A stretch of 64,000 bases of DNA from Lineus longissimus (Eukaryota; Nemertea; Pilidiophora; Heteronemertea; Lineidae). Below, one piece after another: positions 35,384 through 47,222 of the stretch (position 1 is the stretch's first letter; each line of letters begins with the position of its first letter). Under the pieces are notes generated by a model, which did not search any database, was not told the origin of the DNA, and saw only the letters and a list, made by a program, of their open reading frames with translations. Position numbers and translations under genes: made by a program. The stretch is taken from contig NC_088310.1 in NCBI RefSeq assembly GCF_910592395.1, positions 14,641,501 through 14,705,500 on the forward strand, read 5' to 3'.

Positions 35384-36630
35384 AACAAGAGGCCCAAGGG
35401 CCTGGCGCTCAGCTGGATGACCTAATAACATAGGACTGGGGGTGTAAAGTAGTAAATATCGTCTTTATACTACTGTTTGAAGGTCAAAACAACACGTTAT
35501 ACCACTAAAATTTCCAATGCTGAGCTGCCAGCTGGATAAAATATAACTGAACTAATCAGCCATGGTATGTAAATATTACAGGAGGCAACGGAAGATATCC
35601 CCAGTTCAGTATGTTGTATCGGTAGCTTTACAGACAAGAAGTGTCAGAGAGGATGTGACATCTCAATGGACAACTGTAGTATGTCCAGGCTGGGTTGTAC
35701 AGCATAAGGATTACAAAATGTTGTCTGTAATTGAGAGGTATCCTGATTTAACAGAGGTCAAAATGAATAGAAATGACCAGTTTGGGACTAACACCACTGT
35801 CTTTTTTTTAATAAGGAAGAGATTACAGGAGTCAACAAAATTAACTTTATTGAGAGAAATTGACCTGTCCTGCAGGTGATAGGAATTTACAAAGAGTCGT
35901 TTTTCATGACATTGTGCTCTACTGCGTATTCCTAGTGAGTCGATCGGGAACCCATCTATTTTTTATTTAGTACCAGCGGTGACGTCATTTCTGGTGATTC
36001 CCTACGTTGTCCAATGAGCGCTTTTTAAAGTGTGCCATTTGGCATACATTAGCATGCAATGTATTTTATCAGCGCTGCCAATTGCCGAACAGAATGCCGT
36101 AGCTCCGTCAATTTTGAATCAATCCGTGTTGCAAAATCAATCTTCCATCTTTAGACTGGTCACACTCACAGTGGGTATGCTGAAATATAGCCTGGTTCCT
36201 TGGCCAATTCCATGCGCAGAATACAACTGCGCAACTATACGTCAGAGCCCGGGCTTTTGAATCGTCAAAAATTCAGTTAAAACTGCCTGTAGCGCCAACT
36301 GGCGGTGAAAACTAAACTAATTCCATAACAAGTAAAAATGAAAAATCATCAAAAAATATTCGGCCAGATGTGAAAACAATATTTCCTCTGTGGACCGAGA
36401 TATAAAGGAATGAAGTTTAAACTTCCCGATGACCTCATTTGCTTAATGTAGGTCGGATCGCGCTGATTTTGGTTTCTCAGTTCATCTTGGGTTATGCTTA
36501 ATTTAGCATGGTCAACGAAGTGCCTAGGCCTTTGGTTACAAAATGCCCAAAAGTGACACGGAAGGAAGGACAGACACCATTCCCTTAGTAATATTACCAG
36601 CTTTGCTGACTTTGTCAGCTGAGCTAAAAA
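35384..36630 (+). mobile_element. HINE/pearl-like repeat, family A, complete copy
   Basis: Head AACAAGAGGCCCAAGGGCC plus GGCGCTCAGCTG. The 3' end is a GGAAGGA tract, stem GCTGACTTTGTCAGC and TGAGCTAAAAA. It lies in a UBR1/2 intron. The first 580 bases match 15275-15850. Confidence 0.65.
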
Positions 36631-37511
36631 GTACCTACCATAAAAATATCATTGAAAAGAAGTTACTGATAGTGATATTGCATTTTTTTACTTTTTTAGT
36701 TTTGGTCTCCTGGTGGCCAAGTCGAGAATCAGATCAGACCCAAATTGAGTGTCGGAGGTAACATGATGTAGGGAGTCTTGTGTACCAAATTTCAAGTTCA
36801 TAGCTTAAGCAGTCAAGAAACATGCCATAGTCACATTCAAATGGCCAATTTACGCCATTTGACCTCTTCGACCTTGAAAATTAGGTCAAATTAGGACCTT
36901 GTAAATAAGGTCAAATCAAAAACCCATATGATTTGTGATGTATCCTTGCTACGGGAACCTACCATAAACATTTTATCGAAAACGAGTAACTCACAGAGAT
37001 ATCACACTTTTTAGGTTTCCACTTCTGGCCCCCTTGTGGCAAAGTCATGAATTAGATCAGATGGAAATTCGGTGTCAGAGGTTACATGACATGGAGTCAT
37101 GTGTACCTAATTTCAAGTTCATAGCTTTAGCGGTTAAGAAACGTGCCATTGTTACACAGCCAATTGACGCCATTTGACCTCGGTGATCTTGAAAATTAGG
37201 TCAAATCAAAAACCCATAAACGTTTATGATGTATCCTTGTAGGAGAACTTACCATAAAGATTTTATCCAAAACGAGTCACTCATAAGAGAGATATCACAG
37301 TTTTTAGGTTTCCTCTTCTGGCCCCCTGGTGGCCAAGTAAAGAATAAATTCACTGTCAGAGGTCACCTGACCTGGGGGTCCCGTGTACAAAGTTTCAAGT
37401 TCATACCTCTGGCGATAAAGAAACTTGCCATTGTTTTTGAAACAGGATAGAGATGACAGACGACAGACACAGCGGTGTTGTAAAGACTCCCTCCTATGCT
37501 GAGCCAAAAAA
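36631..37511 (+). repeat. HINE/pearl-like family P cores and 3' end
   Basis: About 2.5 tandem cores (ACCTTGAAAATTAGGTCAAA and so on) and the end GCTGAGCCAAAAAA. The head is missing. Confidence 0.6.
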
Positions 37512-38300
37512 GCAATATGGTAATGGATTCTAAATTCAAGCTTGCAAACAGGAAGCCAGAGAAATGTTGTTAGACAGGCTGTTCTGCAATTCTTTACGTG
37601 GAAGCGCTTTACAAACTTAGATTTTTTAATGAATTTTTTATAAGAATTGAAAATGTTGTTGAGAAAGCTTCAATAGGTGTAGGAGGGAGTTGGAATTTTT
37701 TTTTGAATATGTGTTGGGGAGAGTTCTGTCAAACTGTGTATGCACACCTCTAGTCAAGGTTGTTGGCAGTAGACACTGGTTAACAATCCATTAGGAAGAA
37801 CTGGAAAAGAGCATGTGAAAAGTCTTACCAGGTATTTTGTCTAAATATATATATATCTTTGTTTATTTCGTACTCGTAGGTACAATACAGTGCAAGGGGT
37901 GCATTACAAATACTAGTGCATTACAACGCGATATTACAAATGGAAATTAAAGAGGAAGAGAAACCGACATCATGTAAGACACGCAAAAACTACGTTCAAA
38001 GGTATAAGCAATTAAGAAACGCACAGTACAAATATTATGTCATCAATTTCCCCCTCGTAAGTATACACATCCCTTTATCCCGGCCACATAATAATTCCCT
38101 AATCTGTCCCGCCAATCTTTTCTGCCCCTCTGTTACATTAGACCTCCCAATGTCCCGTGTCATAAAAAATACATTTGGCAAATTGCCCCTATCCCAACCA
38201 TACTTTGCTAACAAAAAAATAAAACTTTTCCCAAGAGACGATCGACCCCCCACCCTCAATGATACGTTTGCATAATTTGAGATATACATTTTTAGATTTC
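37512..38300. other. No gene recognised
   Basis: An (AT)n patch near 37842-37855. A 119-codon frame at 37916-38275 has no motifs. Confidence 0.4.
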
Positions 38301-38308
38301 CCAAGAGT

Positions 38309-38827
38309 TTAAAAAAAGTTAACAAAATGCTTCTCTATTTGAGCCTGAATCGGAGAATCATGTATTATTAATGGAAGTAAAAACTTAGGAGTGCGAGACG
38401 GTAAACTAAGAAGTTTTCTAATACATATCCTCCAATCCACGTATACATTCTCAATTCCTTGAAATGATATATCCCACCCCTGGAATCCGTAAAGAGACAT
38501 GCAATAAGATTTGAAAAGCCTGTATTTTACTTCGTGAGTAGCAAACCGAAATTGAGATAATAGAATGTTTGTTCTTTTGTACAAGTCATTAATCGCCGCC
38601 TGAAACTTTCTCTTCATAATGTTCGGCCCAAAAATCATACCCAAATGTACCTCATAGGGAGATGGTCGAAGTGCCACTCCCTGAAACCAAATGACAATGT
38701 CGAAACCAACGGTTGCACCAAAAATAATTAGCTTACTTTTGGACGCAGATGGATGCAGATGCAGACGTTTCCTGAGGATCAGAACATTCACACAAACTAA
38801 AAGTTTGGGTGATATATGATGTACCAC
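38309..38827 (-). pseudogene. Non-LTR retrotransposon RT C-terminal fragment
   Basis: A 172-codon minus-strand frame with SASKSKLIIFG, YEVHLGMIFGPN, DLYKRTNILLSQFRF, LFKSYCMSLYGFQGWD and WRICIRKLLSLPSRT. This run is the thumb and post-RT region of many LINE open frames in marine invertebrates (neurons of homology: KSK-IIFG, LYGFQ-WD, WR-C-RKLL). The upstream palm is missing. The clade is not resolved. It lies within a UBR1/2 intron. Confidence 0.7.
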
Positions 38828-38911
38828 TGCTAGCTAAGACTAGTTTAAAAAGTTGACAAAATTTGAGCAAGAATTGCAGGAGTAATTGCAATTTTTGTGC
38901 TTTGACATTTC

Positions 38912-39300
38912 GCCCCTAATTCCTTGCCTAATGCAGCCCTTCCCAAGTCCAAATTTACTCCAATTGCTGGACATAACCAAGGCATGGGTTAGCCTTATAT
39001 TCCTTCCCAATGTAACCCTGTGCGCTGGGCGACCCATCGCCACCAACAATTTTCCGATCCACTGAATAATTCCCAAGTTATTGGCACCAATTCCTTGCTC
39101 AATGCAGCCCTTACCGCATCCAAAGTTAGTCCAAGGGCTGGACATAACCAAGGCATGGGTTAGCTTTATATTCATTTCCAATGTAACCACGTTCACTGGG
39201 CCAGCCATCACCAGCAACCATTTTGCTATGCCCTGAATAAGTCCAGCGTTATATGCATTAATTCCTTGCCTAATTCAGCCCTTAGCGTGTCTAAAGTTAG
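38912..39300 (+). repeat. Tandem repeat, ~175-bp unit, 2.2 copies
   Basis: Units start with ATTCCTTGCCTAATGCAGCC at about 38918, 39089 and 39261 and include GGACATAACCAAGGCATGGG. It is followed directly by family P cores. Confidence 0.75.
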
Positions 39301-40036
39301 TGACAATGGACCTTGAAAAGTAGGTCAAATCAAAAACCTGTATAATGCATCCTTGCTGGGAGTACCAACCATAACAACTTTATCGAATACGAATCACTAA
39401 TGAGCGAGATATCACACTTTCTAGGTTTTCACTTTTTGCCCCCTGGTGTCCAAGTCGAGAAACAGATCAGACCAAAATTTAGTGTCAGAGGTAACCTGAC
39501 CGAGGGGGTCTTGTGTACAAAGTTAGCCCTAGCAGTGACGAAACGTGCCACAGTTACGCTCAAATGGCCAATTTAAACCATTTAACCTCTATGACCTTAA
39601 AAAATAGGTCAAATCGAAAACCTCTATGATATGTGATGTATCCTGGCTGGGAGTACCTACCATAACAATTTCATCAAAAACAAATCACTGATAAGTGAGA
39701 TATCACACTTTTTGTGTTTTAAGTTTTGCCCCCTGGTGGCAAAGTCAAGAATCAGATCAGATCGAAATTAGCTGTCAGAAGTCAACTGACCTAGGGGGTC
39801 ATGCATAAAAACTTCCAAGCTCATAGCCCTACCAGTTAAGAAACGTGCCACAGTTACACTCAAACGGCAAATTTATGCCATTTGACATCTGTGACCTTGA
39901 AAAGTAGGCCAAATCAAAAACTCGTACTCCTTGCTCGGAGTACCTACCATAAAAATTTCATCAAAAACAAATCACTAATAAGTGAGATATCACACTATTT
40001 ATGTTTTCAGTTTTGGCCCCCTGCCGGCCAAGTTAA

Positions 40037-41030
40037 CCCTTTCGGACCCAACACCTAACCCACCCATCTACCCAGGCCCATGGGGATTTTTAGAGCTTTT
40101 TGCTGCTGGCCTCGTGTGTTGGTAATAAGAGAGATAGAAGAAAGTGACTGCTTGGGTTGGAGAGACAACTCAATGGAGAATATTTTGGTGCGAAAAAAAA
40201 AAATTGTTGATGCTAATGAGGTCATGTGACCTCATTAGCATATTCTCAAAACTGTCCGGAAGTGATTTTTTTACTTTGAAAATTCTTGGCTCTCTTAGTT
40301 TCAAGAACCACCAACAAAAACTGCATGGAATAGGTAGGGGGGTGGATCATCTTCATTTTCACACATTTTTTTTCCACTTATCTTCGAAATTATGATTTTG
40401 GGGACATTTTCCTCATTTTTGGGCGAGAACGTCAAAATCTGACGAAAACGACATAGTTTCATATTTCAGCCAAAATAAAAGGTAAAAACCACCTCTTTTG
40501 TTATTATATCTTTATTAGAACTATAAGAACTTTGAAACTGTGATAAACAAATTGTTTATACCTGATATTGAGGTGAAAAAATACAAGATCACCCTGCGAC
40601 ATGTAAGATTGTATGATTCATGGTCCGAGTGGTCGAACTCCCATTCCGAATCAATGTTTTCCCCATCTGACAGCTCTATATCTTCACCCCCAAGGTCTAA
40701 ATCGGACTCGCTATCAACATCGAGCGCCGCAAGAACATCTTCGGTAGACAAAAATGCGCTTTCCGTTTTGCCGCCATATCGCCGCGCTGCTGCTCTACAA
40801 TGCATGGAGTACAAATGTCTACTAAAGCCGTATATATCGGTGGGGAATCCCCGAAACCAGCGAGACTGGTTTCATTGATTGTAGACATTGGTTTGATAGG
40901 CAGTTCGAAGATGGCAGCACCGTAATTTGCTAGTTATCAATGATCTTCTGCATCAACCCCCCCACGGTTGCTCGGGTAATTGCGGTGGGGTCAAGATCAA
41001 CCGTGTCACGGTTGCTCAGGTCCGAAAGGG
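40037..41030. mobile_element. piggyBac-type deletion derivative (994 bp)
   Basis: Perfect 12-base inverted repeats CCCTTTCGGACC at both ends. TTAA at 40033-40036 on the left and a drifted CTAA at 41031-41034 on the right. Sister cores in the array show the empty site (GCCAAGTTAAGAATCAGACC). The only coding remnant is a transposase N-terminus. Confidence 0.85.
40521..40814 (-). pseudogene. piggyBac transposase N-terminal fragment
   Basis: A 97-codon minus-strand frame contains FLSTEDVLAALDVDSESDLD followed by further Asp/Glu/Ser-rich sequence (DGENIDSEWEFDHSDHES). Acidic N-termini with 'EDVLA-LD-DS' text are characteristic of piggyBac-derived transposases. It sits within a TTAA-flanked element. 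The frame then drifts into unrelated sequence, and the DDE core and cysteine-rich tail are missing. The upstream frame around 40880-40830 may hold the original start. Confidence 0.7.
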
Positions 41031-41469
41031 CTAAGAATCAGACCAGACCGAAATTCAGTGTCAAAGGTGTTCTGACCTAGGGGGTCATGCATACTAAGTT
41101 TTGAGTCCATAGCCCTATCAGTTAAGAAACGTGCTACTGTTTTGAAATAGGATACGACGGACGCAGACACTGCGGCGTTAGGTGGGCCAAAAATAGCAGC
41201 TTACGCATACCACAACAAAAATACGTCCATACCGCTCCAAGTCAGTTGAAAGAAGGGGGTGGTCTCCCACCGTCACGTGACACTTGGGATCCATTACTGC
41301 ACATGACGTCCATCACGTTGGATACTTGCTATCGCTGACCACGACTGGATAAACTAACCCACACAGGATTTGTGAAAAAACAAGATTTTGGCAGAACCTT
41401 TTCTGCCAAGTGATAACATACGTTCACCAACTTAACCTCAGGATGACTCACTGTCCTACAAAAGCTTAC

Positions 41470-41532
41470 CTCAATAACATCCTTAGCTTTGTTGCATTCC
41501 TCGTAGTTCCCAATCTTAATTGCACTTCTCCC
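41470..41532 (-). CDS. ubr1/2: UBR1/UBR2-type E3 ligase, exon 2 of 3 seen
   Basis: A 63-nt phase-0 exon between acceptor TTTTTTTTCAG and donor GAG/GTAAGC. It encodes GRSAIKIGNYEECNKAKDVI plus Glu. In UBR1/UBR2 this is the end of the ClpS-like N-domain (type-2, bulky hydrophobic N-degron binding), where family members show a GRR..(K/R).G.Y..C..AK pattern. It joins exons at 45597-45674 and 34907-35129 without frame change, so all three junctions are consistent. It is too short to call alone, and the call depends on its neighbours. Confidence 0.78.
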
Positions 41533-41603
41533 CTGAAAAAAAAGCATAGGTGAAGTTAACCCTGAGCTCATGTTACCCTTTATGTACACACTGACACAAA
41601 CAA

Positions 41604-43682
41604 GATGAAATGGCCAGGGGCTATTGTGCTCACCGTATAGATATTTGGTGCTTTAGAATTCAACCAGGTTAAGAAACATTATGTAAAGTATACCCCCGGG
41701 ATATAGCAAATATCGACCCTTTAATTTCGTCGAGTTTAATCTTATTTCTGCATGCTGCGATATATGACTATTGGACAGCAATCTTTGTAATTGGATGATA
41801 ACTGAATTAGTTATTATATTGTTAACGTGGTGTATCGAATGATTTAGTATCATTCAGCGGAAGTACTTTTGTCGGGGATGCGCGATTTCGTGCCTAAAGA
41901 CTGTCTATTGAGAAGCAGTTAATTTAAACGTTTTGTTTGTTCCGTAGTTAACTATAATTTTAATGGGGTTAGGGAAGATATTTGCTGTGCAAATTGTCCG
42001 ATCATGGCAAATTGCTAATTCATAGCATGCGAATAGATTTATAATATTGTAATTGCATGCAGTTAGAAAATTTTTATTTAATACTGATGCCTTTGCGCGA
42101 ATAAACAGTTAGATTGGAGAAAGCTTTAGAAGCTTTATGTTTTGTTGTACATGTATAGTATATATGTCAAACCAAAGTCGGTATGACATGTGATGTATCG
42201 TTGCTTGGAGTAAGTACCATAAGAATATCATCAAAAACAAGTCACTAATAAACGAGATATTCCACTTTTTACCTATTTCAGTTTTGGCCTCCTGGTGGCC
42301 AAGCTGAGTACCAGATCAGATCGAAATTCAGTGTCCGAGGTTACATAACATAGGGAGTCATGTGTACCAAATTTCAAGCTCATAGCTTTAGTGGTTGAGA
42401 AACGTGCCATAGTTACACTCAAACGACCAATTTACCCCATTTGACCTCTGTGACCTTGAAAAGCAGGTCAAATCAAAAACGCATATGATATGTGATGTAT
42501 CCTTCCTAGGAGAACCTGCCATAAAAATGTTATTGAAACGAATCACTAATAAGCGAGATATCACACTTTCTAGGTTTTTACTTTTGGCCCCCTGGTGGCC
42601 AAGTTGAGAATCAGACCGGACTGAAATTCAGGGTCAGAGGTAAGCTGACATAGGGGGTCATTTGTACAAAGTCTCAAGTTCATAGCCTAAGGGGTTAACA
42701 AACATGCCACAATTACGCTCAAATGGCCAATTTACGCGATTTGACCTCTGAGAGCTTGACAAGTACGTCAAATCAAAAACCCGTGTCATATGTGATGTAT
42801 CCTTGCTAAGAGTATCTACCACAAAATTTTACCAAAAACTAATCAGTAATAAGCGAGATATGGCACTATTCAAACTTTTTGTTTTGGCCCCCTGGTGGCC
42901 AAGTTAAGAATCAGACCGGATCGCAGTCATCAGACCTAGGGGGGTCATGTGTACCAAGTTTAAAGCTCATAGCTTTAGTGGTTAAGAAATGTGCCATAGT
43001 TACACACAAACGGCCAATTCACACCATTTCACCTCTGTGACCTTAAAAATAAGGTCAAATCAAAAACCTGTCGGATATGTGATGTATCCTTTCTTGGAGT
43101 ACCTACCATAAAAAATAAAATTGAAAACAAGTCACGATTCAGCGAGATATTGCTCTTTTTACTTTTTTTAGTTTTGACCCCTGGTGGCCAACTTGAGAAT
43201 CAGATAGACCGAAATTAGTCGTCAGAGGTTATAGGATGTAGGGAGTCATGTGTACAAAATTTCAAGTTCATAGCTTTATTGGTTAAGAAACGTGCCACAG
43301 TTACACTCAAACGGCAAATTTATGCCATTTGACCTATGTGACCTTGAAAAGTAGGTCAAATCAAAAACACGTACGATATGTGATATATCCTTGCTAGGAG
43401 AACCTACCATAACAATTTCATCAAAAACAAATCACTAATAAGTGAGATATCACACTATTTATGTTTTCAGTTTTGGCCCCCTAGTGGCCAAGTCAAGAAT
43501 CAGACCGGATCGAAATTCAGTGTCAAAGGTCATCTGAGCTAGGGGGTCATGCATACAAAGTTTAAAGTCCATAGCCCTAGGGGTTAAGAAACATGCCAAT
43601 GTTTTAGAAATAGGATCCGACAACGACGACGGACGACGGACACTGCGGTGTTGTATAGACTCCCCTACGGTGAGCCAAAAAG
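41604..43682 (+). mobile_element. HINE/pearl-like family P element with ~460-bp insertion
   Basis: Head GGCCAGGGGCTATTGTGCTC plus ACC at 41611. About five cores. The end is a GACGAC tract and GGTGAGCCAAAAA. Near the head, 41688-42146 is foreign compared with the copy at 4600-4640. It has no clear inverted ends, so its class is unknown. Confidence 0.65.
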
Positions 43683-43810
43683 GTACATAACTCCATTGCA
43701 GTGTGGCTGACCAGTTAATAATTTTGCTATTCAGTGACACAAACACTAAATTTGCCTCAACTTAAAAATAGTGCGCTCATCGGCAACGTGACATATAAGT
43801 CTTTTACACA

Positions 43811-44925
43811 ATGAAATGGCCAGGGCCATTGTGCTCACCTCATGTGGAGGAAAGATGGATAAAGAGCATGGTATTGTGTCATGTAGTGTTAGGTTTGATG
43901 TAGGTCCAAGCAATTACAATTTCCCCAAATTGGCCAATTTACAGTACATTCGACCTCTGTGACCTTGAAAAGTAGGTCAAATCAAAGAAGACCCTGGTGA
44001 CACATTGAATGGTTGTTAGAATTAGATGTACCTATGATATAAAATTGGTGCCAATCGGGCAAGTCATTAATAGGGATAATGGAATTTTGAAGAATTTAGG
44101 ATTTGGCCCCCTCCCTGGAGGCCAAACGGCAAATCAGATCGCACCAAACTTCGGTACCTGAGATCACCTGACCAAGGGGTACATGTGTACTTAATTTGTG
44201 ATCAATAGTCATTGCAGTTAAGAAACGTGCCATAGTTACGGCCTGACGGCGAATTTATGCCATTTGACCTCTGTGACCTTGACAAGAAGGTCAAATTAAA
44301 AACCTGTGTGACATATACTGTATGGTGGTTAGATGTACCCATGATATCAAATTGGTGGCAATCGAGCAAGAGGTTAAGGAATAATCACATTTTTAAGGTT
44401 TTTGGATTTTGCCCCCTGGTGGTCAAGTGGTGAATCATATTGGACCAAACTCCGGTCCCTTAGATCAACTGACTAAGGGGTACATGTGTACCAAATTTGG
44501 TATCAATAGTCATTGCAGTTTAGAAACATGCCATCGTTACATCCTAACGGCCAATTTACACCATTTGACCTCTGTGACCTTGAAAAGGAGGTCAAATCAA
44601 AAACCCGGAGGATATATGATGCACCTTTGCTAGAAGTACCTACCATATTTTTTTCAAAATTTCCCGACTACTATTAAGGGAGATATTGCATATTTTCACT
44701 TTTAACGTTTGGCCCCCTGGTGGCCAAACCATGAAACGAATCGGACCGAAACTTGGTCTCCAAGGTGTCATTACATAAGGGTACATGTGTACCAAGTTTC
44801 AACTCAATAGCTCTAACAGTTACGAAACGTGCCCTGCTAACGGACGACGGACGACGACGACGACGACGGACGACGGAGGCCACGGTATGGGATAAGCTCA
44901 CCTCTGCTAAGAGGTGAGCTAAAAA
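43811..44925 (+). mobile_element. HINE/pearl-like family P element, complete
   Basis: Head GAAATGGCCAGGGCCATTGT plus GCTCACC. About three cores. A GACGAC tract at 44842-44875, then stem GCTCACCTCTGCTAAGAGGT, GAGC and TAAAAA. This is the clearest complete copy: 5' GCTCACC pairs with 3' GGTGAGC. Confidence 0.72.
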
Positions 44926-45596
44926 GTAAACTACTCAGCTAACTTTCATCTTCCTGAATAAAGTGCACCACAAGAGGTCATTGTGCTTTGCCTTTAAAAC
45001 AATGATATTTTGGCAGTAATTTCCTAACGCGGGACGCCGAATCAGACCGTGTGGTGCACCCAGCTGTTAAGTGGTGACCATGGTTGTGGTGCTGGAAGGT
45101 GAGGCCAGCTGAGGAGGTTGGTGTCATGTCTGGGAAATCATTGGCAGAATTCTGTACACACCATATTTATAGGGTTCGAACCGAAAGCATAATTTGCATT
45201 ATGCCATCGGTATGCCTCCCACAGATAACTGAATTCCGCCAAGGAAAGTAAATAAAATTGATATCGGTAATGAGAAAGTGGTAGTGATTTGGGAGACAGT
45301 ATGGGGACAATGGCAGTTTGCTTAATGAAAGAATAAGCAGAACATGACCAAATGAAAGGACAACACTACCCAAGGAAGTATTACGCAATATGCATATCTC
45401 ACTCACACTGGAGCCCCCAGAGAAGAGACTGATTTGTCTTCTAGTGTTACTCATGTAAACCACAATTTGTTTATCTTACAATCCTGTTATGTGATTTGAA
45501 AAAGAATGCGACATATTGGTGTGTGCTTTGGTTAAAAATTGTGAGAGTGAAATTGGTGAAAAATGCATACATAAGGTTAAAAAACAGTTGGCCTAC
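44926..45596 (-). other. UBR1/2 intron sequence
   Basis: No feature recognised. Lies between the donor at 45596 and the family P element. Confidence 0.45.
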
Positions 45597-45674
45597 CTCA
45601 CGATCCACAACTGTAGCGAAGTTGGTAGCCTCCTTCTTTGAACACTCAATTGCTTTCATCAATGTGGAAATGAC
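45597..45674 (-). CDS. ubr1/2: UBR1/UBR2-type E3 ligase, exon 1 of 3 seen
   Basis: A 78-nt phase-0 exon after acceptor GTCTCTTTGTTAG and before donor GAG/GTAGGC. It encodes VISTLMKAIECSKKEATNFA plus TVVDRE. This is the helical middle of the ClpS-like N-domain of UBR1/UBR2 (family pattern VI..L..A..C....A......D.EGR, with EGR completed by the next exon). Upstream exons, which would carry the UBR box, must lie beyond the window on the right, past the Copia and Polinton insertions. Those would therefore sit in an intron. No pseudogene signs are visible. Confidence 0.8.
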
Positions 45675-46230
45675 CTAACAAAGAGACAACTATCAAAATT
45701 CAAACACACAGATTTCAAAGGAATCTTCCTCTACATAAATGGCATTCTACCCTTTTTAGAACTCGTGAAAAATATTTTTTTTCCATCTCCATGCTACTGG
45801 AAAACTAACTTGTTTTTATTAAAGTGAATAGCATAAATTGTTGCTTATCAATCCACAAGCAAATTACCCTTGGCACAGTCATGTTGAGATGGAATAGTTC
45901 ACGAACAACAAATTATTGGCCTTCACAACTGTGATTATCATAGATCAAGCATGGGACATGCTGGAGGAGGAGTGTACCTTGAGGAGTGTTGAATTATGGG
46001 CGGTAATTTGAATAGTGTGATTTAATTGATTATGATGCAGTGATGTATATAGGATCCCATGTAAGACATGGACAGCAACCCCCTCCCCCACCCCCAACAC
46101 CATCTCAACCACAACCCAGTTGATGCCAGCAAAACAGTGATGCGTGAAAAGTTTGCCCTCTTGTCATATTACCAACAGAAACAGGTCGAAGGGCTGTTTC
46201 TTTGTGATACATAACCACATGCCCTGTCAT
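45675..46230. other. No gene seen
   Basis: Non-coding sequence upstream of the UBR1/2 exon. Confidence 0.4.
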
Positions 46231-46237
46231 ATAGCAG

Positions 46238-46560
46238 CCCCCCCCCCCCCCCCCCCCCACCCCCACACCCAAACATAGGCCTACGAATGGGGAGTAACCG
46301 GTGAAGATCCATTTTGACACCATCCCCTCCCGCCAGTCCAGACAGGTGGCGGGCCCTTTTGACCCCCCCCAGAACCCTTTTGAAACAACCCCCAACGGCC
46401 CCAGACTGGTGGGGAACCCTTTTGTCACTCCCCCCCCACCCCGTCTAGACTGATGGAGAGCCCTGACACCATCCCGCTACCCCCACCCAGACTGGTGGAC
46501 AGACCTTTTTGACACAATCTCCTGCCCCTAGACTGGTGGAGAGCTCTCTTAACACCATTC
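46238..46560 (+). repeat. C21 run and C-rich minisatellite
   Basis: An uninterrupted run of 21 C (46238-46258) is followed by about four degenerate 55-60-base units containing CCAGACTGGTGG and ACCCTTTTGACAC. The G-rich complement could fold into quadruplexes, and assembly may be unreliable here. Confidence 0.75.
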
Positions 46561-47129
46561 CTCTCACTTGGTATGGAGTGTCAAAGCCGAACCATGGCCA
46601 ATCTCCAGAAGGAGTGTGACAAAAAGCGCACATCCTCTCACTATGAACCCCAGATCTAGTATTTTTCTCGTATTTCGATCGTATTCTGTATCAGCATCGT
46701 CATCTCTCATAAATCCACAGGGGTGCTTAATCTGTACATCGAATAATTGTTTTGATGACGTATGACAGGTAATACTGAACAAAAACACATTGTTTCATAT
46801 AATATATCCCAAACCATGTCATTTTGGTGATGACGTCATAGGAATTAAAAATAGATTCGGGCATGTCCTTTGGTTGATAGATTGGGGCACACAGAGGGCT
46901 AGTACCTAAACAAAAACCACCTCACTCAATTATTTCAGTGTCCTCCCACCGTGCAATCTTCTAACACTAATAGTAATTATCTTCTAAACCGAAAAACCAC
47001 ATGCAGTCACGACTGTAAGGCTACCATAAGGCACCAGGATTCCAAGAAAGGAATTCCTTTGATGATGTCATTCCAACAGGAAATCCCCTTGCATCTAAAA
47101 ATAGATTGGAGCATCCACACGGATAAATT
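46561..47129. other. No gene recognised
   Basis: Short open frames without motifs only. Confidence 0.4.
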
Positions 47130-47222
47130 GCCTAACACCGCTGTCTTTTTTTTAAATAAGGTAGTGATTACAGGAGTCAACAAAATTGATTTTATTGAGA
47201 GAAATTGACTTGTCCTGCAGGT
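47130..47222 (+). repeat. Family A repeat, left flank of the Copia insertion
   Basis: Matches 15680-15762 and 35795-35875 (GATTACAGGAGTCAACAAAA onwards). It ends in CAGGT at 47218-47222, the Copia target duplication. Confidence 0.75.

Larger units (their letters stand above)
39301..41195 (+). repeat. HINE/pearl-like family P cores split by piggyBac-type element
   Basis: Cores run 39301-40036, resume at 41031 (AAGAATCAGACCAGACCG) and end GGTGGGCCAAAAA near 41195. The gap is the 994-bp insertion. Confidence 0.7.

Noticed and set aside
37916-38275. 119-codon gene
   Set aside because: No motif or exon borders, and open frames exist on both strands.
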